A stretch of 64,000 nucleotides of DNA from Klebsormidium nitens (lineage: Eukaryota > Streptophyta > Klebsormidiophyceae > Klebsormidiales > Klebsormidiaceae): NCBI GenBank assembly GCA_000708835.1, contig DF236969.1, positions 248,001 through 312,000 of the forward strand. The letters run 5' to 3'. Shown piece by piece: positions 47,101 through 59,500 of this stretch. A program made the position numbers and the translations under genes. The notes under the pieces were generated by a model that had not been told where the DNA came from, ran no database searches, and was given only the letters and a program-made list of their open reading frames with translations. Each line of letters begins with the position of its first letter. Position 1 is the stretch's first letter.

Positions 47101-49610
47101 CCTGGTTTCAGTCAGTCACAGCGCCAATGGAAACTTTCCGTCTCTTTTTCCTCTTCGCTCCCGCCCCCTTCCTGTGCAGGTTTCAACGACCTGTTCGACT
47201 CTTACCTCTAACACTGGAAGCTCCTTTCTCTTCTTGCTGATAATAAAAAGCGAACAAGTTCTCCCACTGTCGCACCTCGCTACATATCGGCTTTGCTCAC
47301 GCCCTTCCTTGCCTTCCAAGCGTTGACAACCATTTGAAAGTTCATGCACTGGACGTTCCTATCCCAGAATCTCGGAGGTTTAGTGCTAACAGCTGTACTT
47401 TACCTCGCTCCTCTCCGCCCACGTGATTCGCTCACGCCCCCTCTTTCCTGCGCGGGCATCAACGACCTTGTCAACTTCGACTCCCTTGTCTGGTCTTTCT
47501 GTCTAGGTCTTTCAATTTCGCCGAGCTGTTCATTCCGCCACCCCTTCTCACACGCATGTTTCACTAACACTCCCTCTTTCCTGCGCAGGCATCAACGATC
47601 TTCTCAACTTCGACTTCATGGATCCACCACCCCCGCAGGCGCTCATCTCCGCCATGGAGATGCTGTACAATCTGGGCGCGCTCGACGAGGAAGGCCTGCT
47701 CACGCGCCTCGGCCGCAAAATGGCCGAGTTCCCGCTAGAGCCGCCCATGTCCAAGATGCTGCTGGCCGCCGTCGATCTCGGGTGCAGCGACGAGATCCTG
47801 ACCGTCATCGCCATGCTGAGCGCGCAGAACATCTTCTACCGGCCGCGCGAGAAGCAGGCGCAGGTGCGTGCGCGGGTTTCTCTGTTAGCTTCTCTTAGCG
47901 GTTGTTGCATCCCCCCGTTGGCGGCCGTGATGGAGCGGATTCTCTGATCGTTGGGCGTTGATTCAGTTGGAACGGAGAGGTTCTTGGTTTTCTTGTCCCG
48001 GAAGCCTCAGAGCATTCTATCAAGGGTCAGAATGGTCAGTGGAGATAGCGCAGGTCTGGCTCTTTGATTGGCACTCAACACAAAAGAGAGGGCGACGAGC
48101 TTTTGATGCCACGATCCGCCGGTTGGTCTCAACCTTCTTTGTAGCGCATGCTGGACGAATCTGCGATAACGGACGATCCAGGTTTGGGCGGACATTTTAA
48201 GACCGTATATGCATTGCGTTTTTGTCCTTCCTCCGATTCCATCCTTTGTTGGTTGTAATGACACTCTGTGATGAAGGCCCAGTCTGCTAACGCTTCGGCA
48301 GGGTCTTAGGTGACTCCAAGTCGTCCTTCACAGAAAACGCTTTGGCAGAGGACCTAATTTTTGGCTACTGTCCAGACTGCTTCTTTCACCTTTCCGTCCG
48401 TATGATACTGACGCCCGTTTCCCCTTTCTTTCGTCTCCAGGCTGACCAGAAGAAGGCCAAGTTTTTCCAGCCGGAGGGCGACCACCTGACGTTGCTCGCC
48501 GTGTACGAGAGCTGGAAGGCGCACAACTTCAGCTCGCCCTGGTGCTTCGAGAACTTCGTGCAGGCGCGCAGCCTGCGCCGCGCGCAGGACGTCCGGAAAC
48601 AGCTGCTCACCATCATGGACAGGTGAGGCGTCCGGGAGCAATTGCGGACGAATGGGTTTTTATTTGGTTTGACTGAAATTGGGTCGTGAACGGGAGTGCG
48701 GATCAGAGTGGGCGTCCGAAAGCAAGACGGATTGTTCGCTTGGGTTTGGTCGTGGGGTTCCTGTGCTTTCTCTATGACGGGGACTCTGAAAGGTGCGTGT
48801 GCATATGACTTTTTCGCGAAGTGGATTTGAGACACCGTTTCTTTTGAGGATTTTGTCTTGTGCGTTGTCAGAACGGGTGTAGCTCTGCTGCGGAGCATCG
48901 TTTGTGTTGCCGCCCGAACCCGATTGCCACCGGAAAGGAACGATCAAGCCGAGACTCTCGAGCCGCGGGCAGAACTTTGTGCCTGTTCATGACGGCACAA
49001 TCGGAATCCTACCGTCTACGCAGTTCAGAAGTTTGAAGCGAAAACGTCTTCGTACGTGCGAAAGCTGTCTCTGGTTCTCACCTTTCCGGCAGGTATGAAC
49101 TAAGCGTGCTGGATAAGTGCCGTTTTGGGCCCGCTCATATAGAGCTCCAAACATGCATCGAAACACAACGTTTCCTGCCAGAACCGGTTCTGACTTTATG
49201 GTTGTCCTTTCATCAGGTACAAGCTGGACGTGGTGAGCTGCGGGCGCAACTTCAACCGCGTGCGCAAGGCCGTCACGAGCGGCTTCTTCTTCCATGCGGC
49301 GCGCAAGGACCCGCAGGAGGGCTACAAAACCATCGTCGAGAACCAGCCGGTGTACATCCACCCCAGCAGCGCGCTCTTCCAGCGCCAACCCGACTGGGTT
49401 ATCTACCACGAGTTAATCCTAACCACCAAAGAGTACATGCGCGAGTGCATCGCGATCGACCCCAAGTGGCTCACGGAGCTCGCGCCGCGCTTCTTCAAGT
49501 CGGCGGACCCGAACAAGATCAGCAAGCGGAAGCGGGCTGAGCGGCTCGAGCCGCTGTACGATAGGTATAACGAGCCGGGGTCGTGGCGGCTGTCAAAGCG
49601 GCGGTGGTAG
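44145..49610 (+). CDS. PRP22: DEAH-box pre-mRNA splicing helicase PRP22/DHX8
   Basis: This ATPase releases spliced mRNA from the spliceosome and proofreads exon ligation. Four exons (44145-46830, 47589-47863, 48441-48622, 49217-49610) join in phase to 1178 residues, matching plant (about 1168) and human (1220) proteins. Order: an N-terminal helical segment ([20 protein letters not shown]), an RD/RE-rich arginine region, an S1 RNA-binding domain at about 223-295 ([20 protein letters not shown]), Walker A GETGSGKT at 548-555, DEAH at 645-648, SAT at 677-679, motif [10 protein letters not shown] at 846-853, then the HA2/ratchet and OB domains ([50 protein letters not shown]). The S1 domain separates PRP22 from PRP2, PRP16 and PRP43. 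The first intron lies after KAMG and holds a tandem array of decoy acceptors. Confidence 0.97.
47046..47630 (+). repeat. Degenerate ~133-bp tandem array in PRP22 intron 1, ending in the true acceptor
   Basis: The acceptor plus the start of exon 2 (gcag|GCATCAACGATCTTC) is preceded by diverged copies beginning at 47050 (gcatcagcgacccgttc), 47180 (gtttcaacgacctgttcgac), about 47318 (weak: cttccaagcgttgacaacc) and 47456 (gcatcaacgaccttgtcaac). Steps are 130, about 138, about 138 and 133 bp. Upstream pyrimidine tracts such as ctcacgcccc..cttcctg are repeated as well. Confidence 0.7.
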
Positions 49611-50761
49611 AGCAGGTAGGAGTGGGGTCTGTTGACTTGAGGGAGGACTGGGGAGTAGTAATGATGAAGATGTGGAAAACGCGCAGTTATTGGGCGGGGG
49701 TTTAAGCAAGTAAGTGTTGCACGTTGCAAGGGCCGTGTTTCTCTTTACTTCATTGCCGTGCGCCCAAGCGGACAGGGGCTCTGTCTTGTTCTGGTCAAAC
49801 GATGTACTGCCTTTTCAAGATGATGGTCGGTGACTTGTGCCTGGATTGTGTCCGCTCGTAGACGGGTGGGAAACACATCAAGTGTCTGTAGGCTTCGTGG
49901 AGGGTCATCGGCTCAATTTGCACTTTTCGAAGATAGAAGTATGCTACATTTTTCTTGCCGCGCACCATGTTTTGGTAGTCTGGCTAGCTCCGGAAGCTGC
50001 TGCATACTTCCTTGCAGCACCATGATCTGCAGCCAATGTTTAGCAGGACTATCTGATTGAAGCAAAAGGCGGCCTGCACTGGATCAAAAGTATATGGTTG
50101 ATCAGGCGGATCAAGGGCATGCATGCATGAGATGCGCTCCGGACACATATACGAATCATCCCGGATCCGGTAGGAATTATGTTGTAAATCGAGCCCGGCA
50201 GCCAAAGCTCTTCTTAGTACAAAGAGTTTCGAGGATATATTGTTACGTCACGTGCTGCGGTATACAGTAACATCGCATGGCGGCTTCTGCTGCATCATAT
50301 ATAGAGTCAGTGCTGTTGGAATTAGCATGCTGAGCCTAATGATCTACCCTCGTTTATATCGTCTTGACTACAAGATTGCCATGCGTCGATTGCAGATCCA
50401 CATGGATGACTGTTGGAATCTGAAGTTCAAGCCACAGCTATAACGTAATTAAGCCTTTATCGATCCGATTGTCATGGTTGATGTTTACGAGCTGCAATGT
50501 ACGTTGAACATGCAATCCAAAATTATGCAGCTCCTGCACTACGTAGCACGTATGCAAAATACATTTCTCTCAGTCATTACGTAAACGACGCAGATGGTGG
50601 CCCCAGGAAATTCACCTTTCGCCATGGTCAGTTCAATCCGGGAATGCTACAAGTCGTTCTTGTCAACAAACGTCTACCCCAGATCTACTCCAGTAAGTGT
50701 CAGCAGTAAGAAAGACTAGCTGCCTAGCGTGCGTCTTTGTGAAGGTCATGAAGTCAGAGTC
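49611..50761. other. Intergenic region between converging 3' ends
   Basis: The 1.15 kb between the PRP22 stop and the stop of the unresolved minus-strand gene. I see no convincing exon; an open frame at 50497-50709 has no recognisable content. Confidence 0.45.
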
Positions 50762-52082
50762 CTACAGGTACGTCACATAAGGCATTGCGAGAACGTTGAC
50801 CTGCGGAAGGAGCACCGGCTGAGCCCACACTGTCGTCCGCTTTTCTTCTTCCGAGGCCTCTCCCATCTTTACTTCTCGGGGCTTTGGTTTCCGAAGCCAC
50901 CACCTCGTGCTATCTTCCCGGTTCCCTTTTTCGATTTCATTCAAACGAGCTTCCTCCGCCTTTGCATCGAAGGCAACAGCTTCCCCTTCCGATTCACCTT
51001 TCTTCCGTTTCTTTTTCGAATCGACTCTTGCTACATGTTCCGCCTCATGTGTCGCTCCGTCCTCTAGTTGATGAGATGGCGACGAGCCATTGGCTGTGGA
51101 AGTTTCTGCAGCTTTCCCCCTCTCCTGCTTCTCCACTTGTTGACGGGGCGGTGCGACAGAAGGCTGCCCCTGTTGCCCCTCTTTCACTGGTTCTTTCGGC
51201 CCTGTTTTGATCTGCTTGGGGGGCGGCTTCTCTGCAACAAGCGAAGTGCATGCCAAGTTCAGGAGATCAAGCCGCAGTGCTTTCCGTAGTGAAATTTGAA
51301 AGGGTTTGAGGAGTCTGTAACTTGTTTAGGCTCCTGGAGTGTCACAAACTAACAATTCATTGAACCATCATTGTCAAGCAGTTGTACAACCCTGCACCTA
51401 ACTCCAAGCATAGCCAGAATGAAAAGTCATCGGACTGAAAGCTTTCCAGACAGGGTAGAGTGTATATTGTCGTACAGCTTGACAAGACGCAACTGCTACA
51501 GCATGATACCGCGCTTTATTGACTACATACCAGGTTTGCTGGCCTCAGCTTTCCGTTTCTTGCCCCCTTGCTTCTTGTCCTCTTGAATCACGATCACTTT
51601 CACTGGTTCCTGTTGACTTGGAACCTGCAGGTGCATCGTCAATGTTGGTTGGGAGGCAGAAGAAGGTGAAAATACCAGCACAGAAGCGGCTCCGTAGTCA
51701 AAGTCATGAGCAGCAAATTCCATGTCTGTATTTGAAGGCTCAGAACTAAGGGGGACAGAAGCTTGAGTAGAGGCCAAAAATAACCACTCCATGAGGAGGG
51801 TCAGGCTCAGCTCCTCCTAAGATCGATCACCTGTGACAGTTTAGCCAGGGCCCACTAAGAAGCAGGGCACATTGAGAATACATGTGCAGCCAACAAAGGA
51901 AAGAGCCGTCCGGATCACCGCCGGTGGCCGAGCTCGCGCCCGCACTCGCCCCTGCGGGGTTCCATCTCAGATTGAATGTCATGAATAACAAAACCATACG
52001 TGCATGACCAACATACCTTGGCTGGATCCACAGTTTTCTTGACATAGCCCTCGGGCGGGAACTTGAATATTGTCCGCGACAT
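50762..52082 (-). CDS. Unrecognised lysine-rich protein; exon structure partly resolved
   Basis: I do not recognise the product. Two exons are well supported and join in phase: 51531-51725 (MEFAAHDFDYGAASVLVF..KVIVIQEDKK..KKRKAEASKPG) and 50762-51231 (EKPPPKQIKTGPKEP..SKKKRKKGESEGEA..STRWWLRKPKPREV..VTYL, then TAG). A likely first exon is 52017-52082, opening with ATG and MSRTIFKFPPEGYVKKTVDPAK before a gtatgt donor. Its phase (0) does not fit exon 51531-51725 (needs phase 1), so a short exon in 51726-52016 or a different donor is missing. The protein is charged, disordered-looking and has two KKxRK clusters that suggest a nuclear or nucleolar place. No domain is assigned. It could be a lineage-specific subunit of an RNA polymerase or ribosome-assembly complex, but nothing in the sequence proves that. 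Confidence 0.5.
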
Positions 52083-53578
52083 ACTGTTTCCCCAGCCAGC
52101 GGGCGCTGATTGCCGGGGCTTGGTTATGCAGCTTCTTTTGACCCGCTTCTGGCCAATTAGCGCTGCGAGCTACTCGAGATAGAGACAACCGCGCATGGAG
52201 CAATTGGGACAGTGCTGCTCGCTTGCAAACCTTTTGAACCCGGCTAACTTGCCACAATTGGCCCCTTTGCCCCCTTGCCCTACTGCCGAGCAGGTTCTGC
52301 ATCCGCCTCTCTCTTGGCACTCTCATTATCCACGCCTCAGGAAGATGGACACAAGATCATGCACACCCGGTGTCAGCGGCAAATGCCCTGTGTGCCAAGG
52401 TGTTCTGATGGAACATTGCATCAAACCCTTGCTTTCAATGCAGCTTCAGCATAACGTGCACCAGTCAGGCCCAATTTCGATGGAAGTGATCTTTACATCA
52501 TTTGAGACGCCGTCAGGCCAGATCGGCGAGCTCCAGCATCAACGATGAGGACAATGGAGGACCGCCACGCCAGCCTCAGCGCATGAAAGAGGCCGCCTGC
52601 ACTGTGCAGGTCATGTTGCCGCTTGCATCTCGACAAGCGGGCTCATGTGCCCCAAACTCGACTCCAGAATGAAGCCGCATTTCACCCCTGCCGCCAACTG
52701 GCAAAGTTGCCCCTGCCAGAGGCTTTCTTTTGGCGCAGCAAGCCCAACAAGCGCCCTGTTCAGCGCCTTCTGAATCTGAACTCATGCCCAACATGGACTG
52801 AGCAACATCTCTTCAACAGGCCGCCCGCGCGCATACAACCAGGCGCCCGCGGCCAGGGCTGTGAGCCGGCGCGCGCGAAATATAGGCGCCCGGCGAGGGG
52901 TCCAATCGAGTCAAATGTACTCAGCTAATTTTTCGTACAGCAGCCCTGGTAACACGTGTTCACTCATGATCATGATAGGGTATAATCATCGATAGGTATA
53001 AGGCTGTGCTTCGTACGTCACGTCCAATGATTGCAGCAGTCGACCGACTCCCGAGTCCGGATTGATTTCCGGGAATGATTTCCGACCTCAAGGCTCAGCC
53101 TGGCCTCGCAAATTGGCAATCTGCACTCAGGAGTCAGCACGCAACCAGCTATAGAGTCCAGACGTGACATTCGCGCAGCAACTCATGCAGTACTCCGCTA
53201 GCGTCGCCGGCCGTACAGCTTCAAGATTGCACGGGTGACGGGGGATTGCCTGGCAGTCATAGGACCCGGCTTCCCTTCCCACGGCCACGGCCACGGCCAA
53301 GAAACTGTACATTGTCATTGGACTCGGAAGGCAAGATGGAGGGGATCGTTTGAAGGAAGAGCTGGTTCTTGTTTTCCTTCAATGTTCCCTTTAAATACGG
53401 TTTGAAAAAAAGTGAAAACTTTGTCAACATTCTCGTCAGAAGAAGGCGACGAATGTTGGCATCCTCCACGAACCCTGGCCCTCCCAGCTCTTAGGCACTG
53501 GTTCTCCTCTTGTTCTCTCTAGCTCAGGCTGTCTTCTCTGCTGAGAAGAGCTGAAGCATCTCAGCATTGACAGCCAAT
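52083..53578. promoter_or_regulatory. Divergent intergenic region between the lysine-rich and ARM-repeat genes
   Basis: The 1.5 kb between two divergently transcribed genes. The part at 52100-52920 is GC-rich with several open but unrecognisable frames; the rest is AT-richer. A tcacggccacggccacggcc-like short tandem (ggccac x4) lies at about 53279-53298. I see no supported exon. Confidence 0.45.
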
Positions 53579-56500
53579 ATGAGCGGGGCTATTGCGCAGC
53601 TGCTATGGACCCTCAGAAGGGGCAGCCCTGCCGAGCAGGCCCGAGCCGGCCACAAGATCTATCAGCTGGAATCGATGGGGGGGAACGCTTATAAGAACGA
53701 CAAAGACATTGTGGCGGCACTCGTGGACCAAGGGGGGATCCCCCTGGCGATCGAGCTGATGGACAAGGGGTCAGCACCCGTGCAGGAGGCCGCGGCGCTC
53801 ATCCTTCGGCCCATCTGTCAAAAGTGAGGGGATTGGACTCTTTGCATCTTTTCCCAGATTCTTGAATTCTTTGTCAGTCTCCCGGTGTACGTGCAAAGGA
53901 AGGTCTGAATGGGGAATGACGTTGGCTCACCCCAGTTTCTTGCTAGGCACATTGGACTCTGAACTCTGTTTTTCTCTCTGTTTTGAGAGGTAATGAAAGC
54001 CTGATCAGAGACTGACAATTGGCAACTGCTTCCTGGGGACCTAGAATGTCTGGAACGTGGCATTGCAGCCAGATAGGAATGTCAAGGCTCTGCATTGTCC
54101 CACTGGGACCAGTAGCTGGATGCTGGTTTAGTCAGCTTGCCAGCATTGCTGTGAAACCTGCTTCATACTGCGTGCAAATTACTAACAAGCACTATAAATT
54201 CTTTTAACGTACAAGGATGCTAACATCGTAAGCCTCATGTTGAACAAAAAGACAATACTCAACAAACAGTCGAACCAAAAACTCTGCTCGATTCTCTGCC
54301 CCACTTCTCTCTCTCCTTCCTTCCTTTCTACTTGATGCCCAGCGCCCTTTCATGGTGCTGCTCAGCAGGAGAATCCGAAGCACAGCCTCTTTTGTTGCTT
54401 TTGATACCCAGTCTTTCCTCACCGATACTCTCCATTGTCAACACCGCTGACCTATTTGGCACTCGCCCAACCTGCAGCATGGACAAAATTTGATAGGGAC
54501 TAGCTTCTCACTGACAATGCCATCCCCTTAATCAGCAGCATAAAAAGAGCCCATCAGAAGATCGTCAAACTTGTAATATCCGCTTAACCTGCAGCATTGA
54601 AGAGTACCGTCAGAAGATCCTGGCAGCGGATGTCCTCCCCCCGCTGCTGAAGATGCTGCGGCAAGGCCCATCTGCGGGTCCCGCTCACTATGCTGCGGGG
54701 CTCATTGTCAACCTGGCGTACGCCAAGGGGGGACCGAAGCAGGTTCGGGAGGGGGGTGCACTCCCACTCTTGTTCCAAATGGTCCAAGAGTCCAGGTGGG
54801 AAGACGTTCACAAAGCTACTTGTTTGCTCTCATGGCCATAGGAGGCATCTTTGGGTTTCTGGTCTAAATCACAGCTCCAATTGCAAGAAAGCTATGAAAT
54901 GTCGACATAAAACCTTTTGCGACTGCCGAGTTCAGGTCTTTGTGTCACATTGGCAAGCACAGAGTGCTTTCCCAATGCTTGGAGGTGCAATCCCTCTATT
55001 CGAAATCTATGGGACAGTTCTGGCTCGAGCTTTCAAGAGTGACAGGCAAGTGCTTCTCCGAGGATGCAATTAGTGACATAGAGGGTCGGATTTCGATGGG
55101 TTACCCAATGAGGAGCAAGGGGAATGTCCTCCTTTGAGGATGCCCAAAGTCGGTGATCGTGACATTCCTTGCTTTGTTACACAAAATTAAGACACTAACA
55201 GCAGCTATGCCCAGGCTAACCGGACAGTGTTGAACCCTTGCCCCTCAGGCCTATGCCTTTAACCGCCGCTTGTAAAGAGCGAAGACTGGTGCGTCCTATC
55301 TCGGACAATTTTGATTTCGGACGCGCAAATCCGAAACCTATTTCAAACTCACTTAACCCAGTCTGTGGCGGCTCATGCGAATCGATTCTCGATGTCGCGC
55401 TGAAACTGCCTTCAGGAGACGAGCCGCGGTCGACACCTGTTACACATGCGCGTGAGCGGCTGCAGACTGGATCACATAGTCCAAACTAAAATTCGGCTTT
55501 GTCATTCGAATTCGAAACGTCTGTTATTAACCGCACCAGTCTCAGCTAGAAGACTGCGTCATCACGATGTCCGACTGTGCACGGACTCAAGCAACTACCA
55601 AAGTCGGCATTGCAGGACCCCTTCGTTTGGGCGGTACCAAGCGACCGACGCGCTTGGGTCCCTCGCCAAGCACGAGGACGAGTGCGCGCGCGCCATCCTT
55701 GCCTCCGCGGGCCTGCTGCAACAGCTGGTCTCCGACCTGGCCGATCCAAGCGTCGCAGGTGGGGACACGTCTCCCCTCAGTCAAGTCTCCGTTTTGCAAG
55801 CCTATGTGACATGCCGTACGTTTGTCGTTCGCTCCGAGAAATGCTTTCTCCTCTCGTTCGTACATACTTTTGCGATTGAGTACCTGCCAACCGGCCTTTC
55901 CCTGATGCCGTCAGAGCCTACGACAAGAGAAGAAATCAGAGAAGAGCCTTCAAAAGCAACAGTCCGCCCGTTACTCCGAACTTCTACTCTGACAAACGAA
56001 GCACGCGTTTTGCTCTGCCAGCTGTCGCTGCTAGCACGGTCGGCCACGTGGGTCTGAAGCGGCCGTGGGCGCTGGACGCACTGCTGCGGTGTGGGGCCAT
56101 CCCCGCTCTAGTTGCCGCTTTCGACACCCAGGACGACGACCAACTAGACCGGGCCGTCCATGCGCTGCTCCAGCTGGCGTCATGCGGGGAGTCAGTTCGA
56201 CCGGCCATAGTGCAGGCGGGTAAGCACAGGAGCATGCGCTCAGCGGCAGACCGTTTGTCGGGGCAGCACTGTGAGTCGCGTACAATTGTTTCGACAAATC
56301 GTATTGAGCTGGCATGGCAGCCGAAAGTCCTCAAATTACTGCTCTTTGACTGTCTCATCGGGCATCCTGGATTTTCAACCACTTCACGTCTGCCGCAACG
56401 GTGATTATGAGCCGTTGCGCGAGCAGTTAACTTCCCCGTTGTCGACCCTGTCGTTCTCCTTATCCTCTGCACCAGTTCGTGGGCAGGGCCGGTAGCCTTC

Positions 56501-59500
56501 TTTCTTACCGGTACCTTTCCGGTACCCTCTCTTTCGCTTTCCTCTTACATTCTACTGCCGTATCCAGAACTTGTTTGTACACATTTCCCTCTTCGGTTTC
56601 AAAATCGTCGTGTCCTTTTAAATCGTACAGACTGTTTGTCTATTTCCGCCAGGCGGCTTGCCGGCGATCTTGACGGTCCTGGAGAAGCGGGACGTTCCCG
56701 ACCGCTGCGTGCAGTCCTGCGCCGCGTGCATCATCTATTGGCTGTGGCAAATGGACAGCCTCCAGGGGCCGATCAACACCGCCCTCGCCAGCTTCGTCCA
56801 GGCGCTGGGGCCCAGGCTGGCGAGTAGCGTGGAAGCGGAAAGTGTGACTGCGCTCAAGGTGAGGATTTCTCCCTGCGCAAAGAGCTTTGTGATAAACTGA
56901 CTGCCAGGCGGCAAGGGAAATGTCAAGCTTTCGGACCAGGCATCCGCTTCAGCAAGCACAAAAAGTGTTTTCTTTGCGACAAATCCTGTTTTCGCAGTCT
57001 CTCCTTTCTTCTGCCAGGCACTAACCACTTATCGCACTTCGTCTCGGTTCCGCCTGGTTCCACATCTTTTCTCGTTTCCTCAAGGGGCCTCGTCGCAAAT
57101 TATGCTCACTGGCATTTACCTGCATCCACAACTCGCTCTCCTCTCCACAGGGCCTCTCCTTCCTGGTCGACCGCAAGAAGTTTCAGCAGCCCGAAATCTC
57201 CGCGTCCCTCGTCCAAACCGGGGTGATCCCCCTGCTCGAGTCCGCGGCCACGGACGCGCGCCCCGGCGTCCAAACCCTGGCCCTCCAAACCCTGCACGGC
57301 ATGTCGCTGTCCGGAATGGTGCCCGCGGCGCGAGACGCGCTTCTCAAGCTTGATTTCGCGGCGCCAATTTTGAGAATGATGAGGAGTGCAGACCCGCAGG
57401 AGAGGGCGACCGGTGGCAAGATTCTGTGCGACATGGTCGCCTACGAAGAAAGGTGCGGGCTTCGAAGATCGATGATGTTTCTTGAGGCCGTTCCATGTGG
57501 CACAGTGCACGATGGCGCTGGTTGTAACTTTTCACACGCCTCTTCTGCCCAGAGAAGAGGCTTATGCACGAGCGTTACCCTAACAAAAAGGATCATCAGG
57601 CGCGTCTGAGCCACTGATATGTTGAGGATCACAAGGTACCCTTTCTCCAAGTCGTTCTAAGTAATGTGCATTAACAAAGTGGCCCCGTTCGCCTCTGCCG
57701 TCTTGACGTGTTCGCAATCTGCATCTGTAAGCATCGTTGCATCGTTGCGGCTGTTTCTGCCCTTCTCTCGTATAAGGACGAGTTTGGCTTGAAGAGCGAC
57801 AAATTCTCTGGGCTATGTCTCAACAAAAATTGACGGTCCCCCCCCCTTCTGCGCAGGACGGACGCCTGGTGGGCGGACCCCCCCGGCACGCTCCGCCCCG
57901 CCGACTTCGCCGCCCGCCGCCTCGTCGATGCTGGCGTCATCCCGATCTGCTTACAGTGGATGCGTGACATCACAGAAACGGAGGCCGTGCGCTGCAGCGG
58001 CGGGCTCGCTGTCACGCGCATCTGCTGCTTCCGCCTGTGGGGCCAGGTGGCGGTCCAGCATTCGTCAGGCATTCAATGCGCGCTCGAGGTGCTGGTGCGG
58101 CCGGACACACCCCCGGCGCTGCGCCACAGATGCGCGGTACTGCTGCGGAACGCGCTGGCCAAGAATGCGCACACGGCGTGGACGTTTGTACAGGCGGGTG
58201 AGGGGCCGCTTCTCGATTGAAATTTACTTCATGCAGGCAGGTACGCCGTTTCCATGAGATTCTTCCAAGCTTTCACGGGTCAATTTCTGCTGATACGAGT
58301 TGAGGTGATTAGCCGCCAGAATCTTCCCCGCTTGGAGGGTGAAACTAGTCTTAGTTCGATTAAGTCTCATATAAAGTCTTTTTTCTCTCCATCCGGAATT
58401 TCACGTCTCAACACGTTTGCGACCCATATTCCTGATAAAGTGTACTTTCCGGCCATGTTGTAGGTGCTTTCGGAGAACACATGCATTCCCCCCTTTCCCT
58501 TACTCAAGAAGCTACACTTCTCACTTCAACAAAGCACTGGTCCACTTGTATGGGGAAACTTGTCGAGGTCTTCCGGGAAAGAAGTCCTCCACGAAGAAGG
58601 CTCTCGCTTATCCGTGCAACAACCAGTTTTCGCCCCCTAAAAGTTGAAACCCACCGCTGCCATTCCTTTTTAGGAGGCGTGTCCGCGTTATTCCGCGCTT
58701 TGGAGCTGATGGAGAAGGGCAGCCAACTGACCAGCACGGTGGAAGCCTTGATGACGACGCTTCATAATGTTTGGGAGATTGCGCCGCAGCGGCCGCACGT
58801 GTTTCCCGCCCTCAAAGCGTTCGTTGACCAGATCGCCGTGAGCGCGCGCGGGCCCTGGGAGAGGCGGGACCGACTGCTCATGGTGGGTACACAGATCGTT
58901 GACAGCCGTTACTTTTTTTCTAATGTTTTATGATAGTTTTTGCTTTTTTTATGCTGATAGATGTGAAAATAGCTGCTCATGGTGGGCATACTGATTGTTT
59001 TTGGGCTGTTTGTTCTTATGGTTCCTTGTTAGAAGTATTTGCGCACTGCCACTCGGGCCACACTGGCGCTTATGGTTCCTTGTTAGAAGTATTTGCGCAC
59101 TGCCACTCGGGCCACACTGGCGCCAGTNNNNNNNNNNNNNNNNNNNNNNNNNNNNNNNNNNNNNNNNNNNNNNNNNNNNNNNNNNNNNNNNNNNNNNNNN
59201 NNNNNNNNNNNNNNNNNNNNNNNNNNNNNNNGCGCAAATACTTCTAACATTCCTCTCCTTATTGGAGAGATGCAAGATTCGGACTTAGATATTGTAAAGT
59301 GGTGCACACAAGAGGCTAGCTGCCAACGGGGAGATGTGGCCCCCTTGGAATCCCTTGTGCTGCCATTTAGCGCGGTGCAAGATACTGCAGTTCGGTTACG
59401 AAAGGCTTAGTCACTTTGAAGTACTTTCCTCTCTGCGCAAAGCCGTCGAATCAGTGGGATAATAGTCCCGTTAGACCATCTTATCCGCACGCTTCGAAAG

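Noticed and set aside
52195-52548. A 117-codon plus-strand open frame with several cysteines
   Set aside because: Proline/cysteine-rich by composition, no domain, no clear splice partners, and it lies in a GC-rich promoter-like region.
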